64,000 bases of DNA, from assembly GCA_008729055.1 (NCBI GenBank), contig SDUX01000004.1, positions 4,032,172 to 4,096,171 on the forward strand, written 5' to 3'. The notes beneath the pieces were generated by a model, which did not search any database, was not told the DNA's origin, and was given only the letters and a program-made list of their open reading frames with translations. Below, in pieces: positions 55,035 through 64,000 of this stretch; position 1 is the stretch's first letter; each line of letters begins with the position of its first letter. Source of the stretch: Pyropia haitanensis (lineage: Eukaryota; Rhodophyta; Bangiophyceae; Bangiales; Bangiaceae). A program made the position numbers and the translations under genes.

Positions 55035-55042
55035 TACTCGAA

Positions 55043-55324
55043 CGAGTACAAGGATCAGCACGAATGGGGCGTCTTGCTGGACGGGCAACCATCCGACGGC
55101 CAAACGCAGAACATGTCGGACACAGCCACGAGCGTGGGCTGTCGGGACATTCACCGTTTGAACAACAAACGCTTTAACGATTCGGTCGGACTTGTGCCTC
55201 GCCGTTTCACTCCTCATGGTTGACATTTTCATATTACCACATGACATGATCGCGACGGGCACCTGTGCCCTGCGTGACCAAGCCCAGACGCACCACGCAG
55301 CGGCCGCCTGCCGGCCGGCCGCCC
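55043..55324. other. Gap between transposon array and hydrolase 2
   Basis: Lower-GC single-copy DNA, no gene; the 3' flank of the hydrolase gene. Confidence 0.5.
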
Positions 55325-56668
55325 CTACACGTCGACCACCCCGGCGCACGCCGCGGTGGCCCCTTTAACGGTGACAAACGCATAGCCGGGAAGCGCCCCC
55401 CGCGCCATGGCGTCCAGGTAGGCACACCCGCGGCGGCGGCGGATGGCCGCCGCCTCTGGCCGCGGCGCCGCGGCGGCGCCGCCGCCGCGACCCGCTGGCG
55501 CGGCCGCGGGGGCCGGCAGGTACGCGTCCATCGCGGCGGCGGTCGCGGCGGCCACCCGCCGCACGACCGACGCCGCCGCCCGCGGGGTGGTGGTAAAGTT
55601 GGCGTCCCCCGCGTTGGGCGCCGCGCACAGCGGGGGGCCCCCCGCCGGCGGCCGCTGCCCGGCCGGCGCGCCCCCCCGACAGGCCCGCCGGGGGCCAACC
55701 ACCCCATAGTGCCCCGCGCCGACGAGCGCCGCGGTCAGGAGCACGCCACGGCCCTTGCCGCCGGCCTTGGGCGCCAGCCCAGCGGTGAGGGCGGCGAGCG
55801 ATGCGGCCGCCGCGGGGGTGTCCCCGTCGAGGCCCAGGCCCCACACCCCCGGCGGGAGCGCCGACCCCCCTGGCGAAAACACCGCGCCCGAGTACCACGC
55901 GACGCCGACGAGGCCCGTCGGCGGCGCGCCCGCGCCTTCACAGGTGACCCGAGCCGCCTGCGGCGGCAGGGCCGCCGACACGCACTGACCAGTGGCGAGC
56001 GCCAGTGCGGACGCCGCCCCCGCAGAGTGGCCGTACAGCACCAGCTGGTCCACGTCTGCTGCCGCGACCGCCGCCGCCAAAACGGGGTGTGGGCGGCGCG
56101 TGCCAGCGGCGGCGGTGGCGCGCGCCGTGGCGACAAACGCATCCAGGACGCTCTGCACGAGGCGCGCAGAGGGGAGCACGCCGAGCGAGGGGCACTCAGG
56201 CAGCTTGCCCGACGTCGCGACGGCTTTGAGAAAGGCGTCAAAGACGGGACCCGCCGACGGCACGCCCGGCGGGGGTGTAAAGTTTCGTGCCGCGTACTCG
56301 GGGGCGGCCACGACCGCCCGCTGGCCGAGCGTCGACACCAGGCCCGCATAGTCGGCCGACCGCACGAGCGCGCCGCTGAGGAGGATGACCAGCGGCACGG
56401 GACCCGACCGGCGCGCGGGCCACGTCAGGTGCAGCGGCACGTCCACGGGTGTCGGCGGGCCGGCCGTCCACGGCTGCAGCCGCGGGTGGCGCACCGACGC
56501 GACGCCGGTGCAGCGGGTGCGGGTGCACGTGGGCGGGCGGGGGGGGGCCCCCAACACGACGCCGCTGGCGGCCGCAGCCACGAGCAACGCCAGCAGCGGG
56601 AACTTGGTCAGCGGCCAGCCGCAGCCGCGGGCGCGTCGGCCGCGTCGAGGCACAGCGGACGACTCCAT
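55325..56668 (-). CDS. Secretory alpha/beta hydrolase, paralogue 2
   Basis: Predicted 447 residues from the ATG at 56668. A basic start is followed by a hydrophobic anchor (FPLLALLVAAAASGVVLG). Shared with the gene at 3201: Cys pair CTRTRC, VDVPLHLTWPARRSG, AVVAAPEYAARNFTPP, LGVLPSARLVQSVLDAF, DQLVLYGHSAGAASALALAT (nucleophile Ser), LPPGVWGLGLDGDTPAAAAS (likely acid Asp), LLTAALVGAGHYGVVGP (likely His) and NAGDANFTTT. The complete triad suggests an active esterase or lipase-like enzyme acting in the secretory pathway, wall or vacuole. The usual strand-3 HG is replaced by LLSGAL. The intact C-terminus (FVTVKGATAACAGVVDV) shows what paralogue 1 may have lost at its G-run. Substrate unknown. Confidence 0.75.
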   Translation of the reverse strand: MESSAVPRRGRRARGCGWPLTKFPLLALLVAAAASGVVLGAPPRPPTCTRTRCTGVASVRHPRLQPWTAGPPTPVDVPLHLTWPARRSGPVPLVILLSGALVRSADYAGLVSTLGQRAVVAAPEYAARNFTPPPGVPSAGPVFDAFLKAVATSGKLPECPSLGVLPSARLVQSVLDAFVATARATAAAGTRRPHPVLAAAVAAADVDQLVLYGHSAGAASALALATGQCVSAALPPQAARVTCEGAGAPPTGLVGVAWYSGAVFSPGGSALPPGVWGLGLDGDTPAAAASLAALTAGLAPKAGGKGRGVLLTAALVGAGHYGVVGPRRACRGGAPAGQRPPAGGPPLCAAPNAGDANFTTTPRAAASVVRRVAAATAAAMDAYLPAPAAAPAGRGGGAAAAPRPEAAAIRRRRGCAYLDAMARGALPGYAFVTVKGATAACAGVVDV

Positions 56669-58323
56669 CGCCAGGGGGTGCCGACGCAAGGGGGGGGCGC
56701 GGCGGTCCGGACAGTCGCGCGGCAGCAGAAACAAGGGAGAGACGACGGCCTACCCACCGCCAACTGCCCACGACGGGTGTCTCCCACCGTCGTGCGATGG
56801 ACTGGTCGCCGCTCCTACGGATGCGTAAAGGCGGCCACAACCGGCCGACGGACGCGGGGCCACTGGCTTCACGGCCGCCGGGGCAGAACCGCTGCGCCCA
56901 CGACTCATTACGTGACACGGCAACGAGGAACACCCACTTGTGAGCGGTGTTCGGTACACCTGTCGCACCCTGGCGATTGGGCCGGCATTTGGCCCGGGCC
57001 CGGGCCGCCGGGAAGGGGGGGCCGACAGGCCTACGCTGGTACGAGAGCGGGACGCAGCGCACGTGCCGCCACTTGGCGGCGGGGAGAGCAGGCGCGGTGG
57101 GCACGGCGGGTCGTTTTGTCGCCGCGAGCCGTTTCGAGCGGCGCCCACGGGCTGGCCTCTCCCCCCCCCCCCCTCTTTTCCCGCCAAGGTACGTGCCGCG
57201 CCCGATATATCCGTGCCCCGGCGGCCCGCCCCTGCCCCGCGGTTCGAGTGGGGCAGCGTCCCTAGTCTCGCACTCCCCTATCCTCCCCGGCGTGGTAGGT
57301 CGCCGCGGCCGGTCGGGTGTGCGCCCTTGTCTACCTCGGGGTCCATTGGTGGCGGGTGCCTCTTTGCAGCTCCAGGCACCCGCGTCTGCACTGTGAATCA
57401 CTGCGTGATAGGATTGTTAGCCATGCATTGTAAAACAACGTTACGGCATCATCACCCTCCCCAGCTGCGCGTGCACATCAACCAATCCGCAGAAGCACGA
57501 CGAGCTCCTCCCCATTGTGGTGTTTTTACATTGCTTTTATCTCCAGTGCTTCATCGTACATCAGGCCTCGGAAGACGTTTGTCCGCAAAAACCCCCTCTC
57601 AATGGGGTGCGGCAGTCGCGTGCCAGGTGGTCTGCGGCGGCGAACGGGTCGGGCACGACAGCTGCTCGCCAGGCAGGCGCTCCGGCTCGTGAACCAAAGA
57701 CTTGATCAGAGCCGTGCATGAACAAATACACACTCAGGCAGACCACTTGCGTAGACAATTACTGCACTTTGTCGGCCAAGAGACGCACACGGCGCGTTCC
57801 ACGGGCCTCGATGGCACACATCTGGTGGACCATCTCTGGAGCAGCTTTGGAGCTTTCCAGCGCACGGCCACACGGCTCCCCGTGGCCGTGTGGCTGTGGC
57901 CGTCTCGCCTGTTCGTCGGGGGACACGCCCCGTGCGCGTCCTCACCATCGACCACCACCACCCTCTCCGTCGTGTGGCGGCTCGTGCACTTCCAGCCTAC
58001 TCCATCGCTGTGACGCGGTCCCTCCATACCTCCCCGACGCGCGCCCCGCCCCGCCCCGCTCTTCTTCATCGCGTACTGACATCCAGCGCGTCATCCGGTT
58101 GCGGCGTTGCGCGGCTGTCCATCCGTCCCCCTCGGTGTCGTTGCTGACGCGCCGTCGGCCTCCTCGACACCCACCTGACGGTATCTGTTGCAGGTGAAGC
58201 CCGCCTCCCTGTTGATCGCTGCGACCGCTGTCACTATCCCCGCCGCCGTTGCCGCTGTCGCTGCCGCCGTTGCCCATTGCCCACCTTGCGGTGCCCCGTT
58301 GCCGGCTCGGCCAGGCGCCTACC
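56669..58323. other. Divergent promoter region
   Basis: Upstream DNA of hydrolase 2 and the plastid protein. Composition is near balanced at about 57380-57800. TGTTGCAGGT at 58187-58196 could be the 3' splice site of a 5' untranslated intron of the plastid gene. No gene recognised. Confidence 0.4.
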
Positions 58324-60222
58324 ATGGCGGCCGCCGGCCCATTACCATCAGCTCGGTATGTGGCGGCGCGCTCCACCGCTGTGGCCACCGCCTTTGCGGG
58401 CGTGCCCGTGCCGCTGGGCTGCTTCGCCGGCGGTTGGCCCAGTGTGACGCCCGCCGTGACCTCCCGCGCCGCGGCCACCACCGCCGCCGCCGCCCCGTCG
58501 ATGCCGGTCGTCGGCGGTTGCCCACGGGGGGCCGTGGGGGTACCCGCCCGCCACTACCGCGGCGTATTGGGCGGCTCGGCGCTTCTTAGCCGCGGCCCCG
58601 CTCGGGGGGCGACGCCAATGGCCGCTGCGGCGGCGTCGTTTTGGGGCGCCCCTGTGTTGGGCGCCTCACCCCTCCCTCCGTTCCCCCACTCGTTTTCGTA
58701 TCACTCCCGCTCGTCCCCCACGCCGGCACCCATGGTGCTACCCCTCCCCCTGCTGGGTTCTGCGGCGGCAGTCCTGTCCATGGCGTTGGACTCCTCCTTG
58801 GCCGTCTCGAACGACGTGCGCTGGCGGGACGTGGACTCACGGGTGGTGAGCGCCGTCTCCAAGTCCCGCGGCCGCCGTGTGACCGCCGCGGATGTGGCGG
58901 CGGGGGCGGGCATCTCTATGGATGACGCGCAGCGGGAGCTGGTGGCGCTCGCGTCCATCACCAATGGCGCGATGGACGTGTCCGAAGGCGGCGACCTCGC
59001 GTGGCGCTTCCCCAAGGACGTCAAGGCGGCGCTGCTCAGCGGCTCGGCCCGCGCGCGCCTGCAGTCGCTGGTCGACACGGCGTGGCCGCTGATCTACTCG
59101 GGCATCCGCACGGGCTTTGGGGTGCTGCTGCTGGTCAGCATCGTTGTCACGTTTGTGTCCATCTTTGCGCTCATCGCGGCGGCATCGTCGTCGAGCAGCG
59201 GCGGTGACCGTGACGACCGGCGGCGGGGGGGCGGTGGGATGATCTTCCTCTCGCCTGGCCGCGTCTTTGGGCCCTCCCCCTTTGACGCCTTTTACTACAA
59301 CCCGTACGGTAGCTATTACGGGCGCCGTGCCGCCGTCGGGGCGCCCACTCGTCCCCCGGGGGGGGCCCAGGAGGGCGACGCCAACGGCATGTCCTTCCTG
59401 CAGGCGGTCTTTTCGTTTGTGTTTGGTGATGGGGATCCCAACATTGACCTGGAGAACCGCCGCTGGCGGCGGGTCGCTGCCGCCATCCGCGCTTCTGATG
59501 GGGCCGTGTCGGCGGTGCAGCTGGCGCCACTGCTGGACCTGCCCGCTACCGTCGAGGGGGACAACCCGGCGCTGTCTGCGTCTGCAGTAGATGAGCAGTA
59601 CATGCTGCCGGTGCTGAACCGGTTTGGCGGCCACCCGGAGGTGACGGACGAGGGGGACATTGTCTACATTTTCCCTGACCTGACCACCACCGCCTCGACG
59701 GGGGGGCGCACCGAGCTGGCTGGCACCGCGTCGACTGGCTCGAGCGCGTACTTGCAAGAGAAGGAGTACGTCTTCTCCGAGGCGACCCCATTCCAACGCT
59801 TGGCTGCAGCGCTCCTGGGCGGTGTCAACGTGGTGGGTGCGCTCGCGCTGGGGAGCCTCCTCAGCAGTGTCCGCACCGCGGCACTGACGCCCGACGGCGT
59901 CGCGCTGGTCGGCACCATCAGCACGCTGTTCCCCGCGCTCGCCGCGTACGCGGGCATCTACGCGATCGTCCCGGCGGTGCGGGTGTGGTGGAACCGGCTG
60001 CGCAACCGGGGCATCCGGGAGCGCAATGACCGGCGGCTGCGCGCCGCGCGGCGGCTTGCGGGCGACCGCGAGTCGCGGCGGCGGGTGGAGGGGGCGGCCG
60101 CGTACCGGCGGGCCAAGGTCATTGTCGGCGACGCGGACGTGGTGTACTCAACCGACCGGGACGCGGCAGAGCAGGTTGACCCGGCGGTGGCGGACTTTGA
60201 GCGCCGCCTGGGGGGCAAGTGA
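58324..60222 (+). CDS. At5g03900-like plastid membrane protein
   Basis: Predicted 632 residues, single exon from ATG 58324. Residues 1 to about 150 are Ala/Arg/Ser/Pro-rich, a long plastid-targeting region. Next is a winged-helix-like segment, RRVTAADVAAGAGISMDDAQ then RELVALASITNGAMDVSEGG, ending WRFPKDVKAAL. Then membrane segment GVLLLVSIVVTFVSIFALIA; the very conserved MSFLQAVFSFVFGDGDPN and LENRRWRRVAAAIR; a second domain with EQYMLPVLNRFGGHPEVTDE and GDIVYIFPDL; membrane segments LLGGVNVVGALALGSLL and FPALAAYAGIYAIVPAVRVW; and a basic stromal tail. This order matches a cyanobacteria-to-plant family typified by Arabidopsis At5g03900, sometimes labelled iron-sulfur biosynthesis family but without a proven reaction. 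The site is probably the plastid envelope or thylakoid. Confidence 0.85.
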   Translation: MAAAGPLPSARYVAARSTAVATAFAGVPVPLGCFAGGWPSVTPAVTSRAAATTAAAAPSMPVVGGCPRGAVGVPARHYRGVLGGSALLSRGPARGATPMAAAAASFWGAPVLGASPLPPFPHSFSYHSRSSPTPAPMVLPLPLLGSAAAVLSMALDSSLAVSNDVRWRDVDSRVVSAVSKSRGRRVTAADVAAGAGISMDDAQRELVALASITNGAMDVSEGGDLAWRFPKDVKAALLSGSARARLQSLVDTAWPLIYSGIRTGFGVLLLVSIVVTFVSIFALIAAASSSSSGGDRDDRRRGGGGMIFLSPGRVFGPSPFDAFYYNPYGSYYGRRAAVGAPTRPPGGAQEGDANGMSFLQAVFSFVFGDGDPNIDLENRRWRRVAAAIRASDGAVSAVQLAPLLDLPATVEGDNPALSASAVDEQYMLPVLNRFGGHPEVTDEGDIVYIFPDLTTTASTGGRTELAGTASTGSSAYLQEKEYVFSEATPFQRLAAALLGGVNVVGALALGSLLSSVRTAALTPDGVALVGTISTLFPALAAYAGIYAIVPAVRVWWNRLRNRGIRERNDRRLRAARRLAGDRESRRRVEGAAAYRRAKVIVGDADVVYSTDRDAAEQVDPAVADFERRLGGK

Positions 60223-61268
60223 TAGGGCGCTGAGGGTCCCAGGCTCGCGGCGGCGGCAGGGGCGGGGCAGAGAGCGGTGCGGGTGCGGTTTGGGTTGGCC
60301 GGGGGGGGGGGGGGGATGGAGGCGGGGTTGAGGAGCGTGGCCGCACTGGAGAAGGGCTGAGGAGAGTGGCCGCACACGAGCGGGGGACACGTAGTGGGGT
60401 GGGGAAGGGGACTGGCCCCACCGCAAGGCGTTGCCGCGCCGCCGGCCCGGGGGGGTTGGTGGCCGCGCTGGGGCGTGGGGGCATTGCAATGCACACCGAC
60501 GGCGGCTCGCTGTTGTTTTGTTGTTTTTTTTTCTGCACCCGCCCCTCGCCCCTTGGCAGCCCCGCGTCGACGCCGTCTTCGCCCTGTGCCCGGCCGCCCG
60601 TGGCGCGCCGACCCGCCGCACCGCCGGCGGCGCCCGCCCACGCGTCGGCCGCGCCGCGCCGCGGCTGTGCGGACCCGGCGGCGGCGGCGGCGGCGGTCGC
60701 AGCGGCGGCCGCGGAGGCAACCCGGCCAGCCGCGGGACGGGGTGGGGGGGGGGGGGGGGGGGGAGGGCAACGCCCGGCGGCGTGCCGCACAGGTCTGGGC
60801 GCGCGCGCCGCCGCTGCCGCGTGCGCCGCGACGGCCGCGGCCGCCGCGCGGCCGCCGCGAGCGCGTGGCGGCGGGCCCGCTGCGCACGCTCGTGGGCGCG
60901 GGCAAAGACGGGGGCGGCCTGCACCACGTGGCGTCGACAGCGCCCAAAACAGAAACGCCGCGACGAACGGTTACAGATAACTCTGGCTGCACGAGAGCGT
61001 CAGAGACCATTTGAATTCGCGTGCAGATAGAGTGAAGGTTCGAGAGTCCTTGCGATGGCGCCTATTCCTTTCCTGATCGTCTCACGGCTCTCCGTGGCTC
61101 TTTCCGCTCATGGTAGAGCCCTCGCGTTCGTGACCGACAGACAGCAAGCTATTTTGACCACGACAACGTTTTGCCTCCTTGACCAGTGCTGACAAACCAG
61201 AGGTCTGCCGTGAACAGTGGAGGACAGGGGCCCGGCTGCGGGTGCGCGCCCACCAGCAGGGCGAACGC
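60223..61268. other. Intergenic, nothing recognised
   Basis: 3' flank of the plastid gene. G-runs at about 60300-60315 and 60746-60764, T-run near 60523-60531; lower GC from about 60950. Confidence 0.4.
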
Positions 61269-62022
61269 GCGGCCGCCCACGGCGCTGCGCGGTCAAACCC
61301 GTGATCCCGACGAGAGCAGATTTGGGCCACTCTGAGCGAGTGCGAATCCGCGCGGGGTCGTGCGAATCGCCCCGTGAGCCCCCAAGGACCGCCTTTTTTT
61401 TGTACACCGCCGCACACGCGCGTAGAGGTCAATTTGCACAGTGTGCGAAGCGCTTTTTTTGCTCATACTGATGGAGGTGGTGGACGACGACCTTGTCGTC
61501 GAAGACGTGGTCACCGGACACAGTGCGGCTCCACATTGGGAGCTACAAGGCGCAAACACTGCACGGTTTCGTGCAGTTTGTGCAGTGGAGTCTTGCAAAC
61601 AGTGCAAGTTTAGCACTGCCGGCCGCGATCGTCCCACGTCGGCACACAGCCGCGAGACGGGACTTGGGAGGACGGACCCCCACTTGGGGCTCTCGCAGCG
61701 GTATTTGAGTGCGGCCGATGCGACCTCAGTCCAACTGTCCACAGCCCCCGGCCTCCAGATCGCGCCCGCGCCAACAACAGCAGGTGACTTGAACGAAGTC
61801 ATGACCAAAATTATTTCACAATTCCACGGTGAGGGCCGAGGCGTCCGACCGCTGTCGGGTGCTAGACTGCACGGTTTCGCACAAACCGCAATCATTGGAG
61901 TGCTAAAACTGCACTCCCTGCGCGGCTGCGTGCGACACAGCACTCGCCCCACGGCCTCTCTGAGGCCCTTCACCCGCCACGGCGGGGTCACGGGTTTGAC
62001 CGCGCAGCGCGGCCGCCCACGG
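61269..62022. mobile_element. Candidate TIR element with 14-bp flanking direct repeats
   Basis: An inverted pair of 21 bp, beginning GCTGCGCGGTCAAACCCGTG at 61284 and mirrored at 61988-62008, bounds about 725 bp of lower-GC DNA. Directly outside each is the direct repeat GCGGCCGCCCACGG (61269-61282 and 62009-62022), with one extra C at the left junction. Internally TGCACGGTTTCG occurs twice (about 61561 and 61868) within partly symmetrical blocks. The direct repeats could be a long target duplication or part of the element ends. The one sizeable frame (about 61441-62067) has mixed composition and no transposase motif. Confidence 0.6.
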
Positions 62023-62274
62023 CCAAGACGACGACACGTGCGCTTCAGTGATGGCGCCTCGGGCTGAGTGCAACCCGACGCGTGCACCGCACCTGGTTGC
62101 TTGGTGGGGTGCCGTGCACCGAGGTACACCCGCTGCGTCGTCGACCGCGGTAGTGGGCGAGCCGTCCCCCCCACTCCCCCCCGCCCCTCGCCCCTCGCCA
62201 TGGCGCCCGCACTGACACACGGCCGCCGCCGCGGGCGGCCGCCCGCCGCGGCCGCCGCGGCGCGGCCGGGGCGC

Positions 62275-62323
<49 letters not shown>

Positions 62324-62511
62324 CGCCGCCGCCGCCGCGCGCTTGCCTGCCCCTGCCTCCCCCCCCCCCCCCCTGCCTGTCCTGCTGAACACGACGGCCG
62401 TCGCGGTGGGGGTGGGTGGCGGCGACGGGCGGCCGCGGCCGTGGCGGTAGCGGCCGCGCCGCGAGCGGCCGCCGCCACCGCACGCACGCCTCTGGTGGCG
62501 GCACCAGCGGC

Positions 62512-62549
<38 letters not shown>

Positions 62550-62857
62550 GGGCGGGCGCCCCGCGGCGTGCGGGGAACCAGGCGGAACGCCGCGGCGCGT
62601 TCCCGTTGGTGCCGCGCCGCGGCCGCCGCCGGCGGTCGCGGCCTCGCCCCCGGGGGAGCCCACCGCGGACGCCCCGTGCTGCGGGTGCACCCCGCGCGGG
62701 CGCTCCGCGAGTCGTTGTGCGCTCCGCTGCGGGCCCGTCTCCCCTCCGCCCGCGGCGCGGTCGGGTCACCCCTGGTGTGCGTTTCCTCTCCCCTCCCCAC
62801 CCCCGACGGGCCGCCGCGGGCCGCCCCCGCCGCCGCGTCCCCGCTCCTGCCGCCGCC
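62023..62857. other. Intergenic, triplet-repeat rich
   Basis: Contains CCG-repeat tracts at about 62276-62338 and GGC repeats at 62510-62548. No gene supported. Confidence 0.4.
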
Positions 62858-64000
62858 ATGGGCGGCCCGTCGCCCGCGGGGTGCCGCCACCGCTGCCGCG
62901 CCGCGGCGGTCGCCGCCGCCGTCGCGGCCACGCTCCTGGCCACCGCCGCCGCCGGCGCGTCGCCGCCGCTGGCTGTCGCCGACGGCGCCGACGGCGTTGC
63001 CGCCGCCGCGCCGGCCGCCACCGCGGCGCCGCCCCGCCTGAGTGATGGCGCCGCCGCTGGTGCCGCCGCCGCGACAGGGGCGCCGCCGCTGCCCGGCGAG
63101 CGCGAGCGGGCGGCCGCGCTCGCGGCGTTCCGCTTGACCCTCGTGCCCGTCGGCGGGTCGGGCGGCGGCCCCGCGGCGGCGGGGCGGCCGCCGCCGCCGC
63201 CGCTGCCACCCGCGCTCGCCGCCGCCGCGACGGTCTTTGCCAACGGCGCGCTGCAGCCGCCGTGGGACTCGTGTGGTACGGGCGGCGGTGGCGGCGGCGG
63301 CGGCGACGGCGACGGCGACGGCGGCGGCGGCAACGCGACCGCCGAGGCGTGTGCAGAGGTGGGCGCCTACGCGGACCGCGTGGCGTTTGCGTTTGACTAC
63401 GCCGCGGGCGACGCGTACGCGTTTGACGAGCCGACGGCGATGGTGGAGGAGGACGGGGTGGCGGCGCCCAAGGTCGTGGACTACACCGCCGCGTCGGCGG
63501 GGGGGGAGCGCGCGGGCGGGTTCACGCTCGCGTTTGACTGCCAGCACCCGGCGCTCAAGGCGTCGCGGGTGGCGGTGGGGGGGGAGGGCGGCGCGGGGAC
63601 GCGGGGGGACGGGGACGCCGCCGCACCGGCGGCAGCGGCCGCCGCCGCGGGCGTGCCCGTCGCCTCGCGAGCGGGCGCAGCCGCGGCAAAGCCGGTGGCG
63701 GCCGCGGCTGGCGAGGAGGCCGCCCCCTTCCGGACGACGCTCGTCACCGTGGCGCTGCCGCTGCTGACCGACGTCAAGGCGGTCTTTTCCCTCCGCAAGA
63801 CGTGTGGCCACGGCGTGCACCCGTACGTGACGCTCGGCTACTTTGCCGACCCCGCGACGGGCGCGCCGACCACGGCGGGCGCGACGGGCGGCGTGGCGGT
63901 CGGCCTCGGCGCGGCGACGCCCCCGCTGGCGGTCGGCCCCGCCGACGCGTCGACGTCGCTCTACCTCTCCCTCCGCCCCCCCGGCGGCTCTCAAGAGTTT
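62858..64000 (+). CDS. Unknown secreted protein, runs off the right edge
   Basis: An open frame of 381 codons from the ATG at 62858 (context CGCCATGG) with no stop before the window ends. The N-terminus RCRAAAVAAAVAATLLATAA then AGASPPLAV is a clear signal peptide. The ectodomain has Ala/Gly/Pro linkers between ordered-looking stretches: AAALAAFRLTLVPVGGSG, VFANGALQPPWDSCGTG, VGAYADRVAFAFDYAAGDAY, GFTLAFDCQHPALKASRVAV, FRTTLVTVALPLLTDVKAVF and TCGHGVHPYVTLGYFADPAT. Cys residues are few but present in each block. The alternation of hydrophobic beta-like strands suggests a beta-rich cell-wall or surface protein. No family recognised; a lineage-specific protein is likely. Antisense frames here read only Arg/Pro/Gly. 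Confidence 0.6.
   Translation, partial: MGGPSPAGCRHRCRAAAVAAAVAATLLATAAAGASPPLAVADGADGVAAAAPAATAAPPRLSDGAAAGAAAATGAPPLPGERERAAALAAFRLTLVPVGGSGGGPAAAGRPPPPPLPPALAAAATVFANGALQPPWDSCGTGGGGGGGGDGDGDGGGGNATAEACAEVGAYADRVAFAFDYAAGDAYAFDEPTAMVEEDGVAAPKVVDYTAASAGGERAGGFTLAFDCQHPALKASRVAVGGEGGAGTRGDGDAAAPAAAAAAAGVPVASRAGAAAAKPVAAAAGEEAAPFRTTLVTVALPLLTDVKAVFSLRKTCGHGVHPYVTLGYFADPATGAPTTAGATGGVAVGLGAATPPLAVGPADASTSLYLSLRPPGGSQEF

Larger units (their letters stand above)
50716..55042. repeat. Three-copy tandem transposon array with one flanking 8-bp TSD
   Basis: The same 8 bases, TACTCGAA, stand directly outside the first copy (50716-50723) and the last copy (55035-55042). Between them are three identical-looking elements separated by TACTCG (52157-52162 and 53596-53601), giving an exact 1,439-bp period. 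One insertion site therefore holds a trimer. Confidence 0.95.

Noticed and set aside
61038..61060. tRNA T-arm-like GGTTCGAGAGTCC
   Set aside because: No matching acceptor, D or anticodon arms nearby.
62045..63994. 649-codon minus-strand open frame
   Set aside because: Arg/Gly-rich only; the plus strand has a signal peptide and ordered blocks.

Overview
The window is nuclear DNA from a photosynthetic eukaryote with an extremely GC-rich genome. The best guess is a bangiophyte red alga of the Porphyra/Pyropia type. The basis is a nuclear light-harvesting gene of red-lineage (Lhcr-like) character, several proteins with Ala/Arg/Ser-rich plastid transit-like N-termini, eukaryotic housekeeping genes (UTP14, Trm10, a SAMHD1-like dNTPase), few and short GT-AG introns, and long poly-C/poly-G tracts with Ala/Gly/Pro-rich proteins. 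The species assignment is an inference. GC richness makes nearly every frame open on both strands, so open frame length is not evidence here; genes were accepted on recognisable motifs, paralogy or coherent composition.

Layout. 0-17 kb: a foldback MITE, a frame-broken SAM-like coding region, a secretory-type alpha/beta hydrolase, a SAMHD1-like dNTPase with a 27-nt microexon, a plastid membrane protein, a Trm10-type tRNA methyltransferase domain and a second MITE copy in opposite orientation. 17-29 kb: the LHC gene, then an inverted duplication carrying an intact two-finger C2H2 gene and its decayed partner, then an RCC1-like gene with two compensating frame breaks and a 408-bp nested palindrome. 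29-39 kb: mostly lower-GC DNA without recognisable genes, with a bZIP-like gene and one small hypothetical gene. 39-50 kb is the densest part: UTP14, histidinol dehydrogenase, a two-exon BADC-type (non-biotinylated BCCP-like) protein, a HAD phosphatase and a tentative LicD/fukutin-like protein. 50.7-55.0 kb: three tandem copies of a 1,433-bp DNA transposon, with one 8-bp target-site duplication flanking the whole array. 55-64 kb: a paralogue of the 3-kb hydrolase, an At5g03900-like plastid membrane protein, a second TIR element and an unknown secreted protein running off the right edge.

The genes do not form a pathway cluster, as expected for a nuclear genome. Plastid themes recur: light harvesting, fatty-acid synthesis control (BADC), His biosynthesis and two plastid membrane proteins. 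Three conserved genes (RCC1-like, UTP14, hisD) each lose frame exactly at a poly-C or poly-G run, which points to homopolymer-length errors in the assembly rather than gene death.
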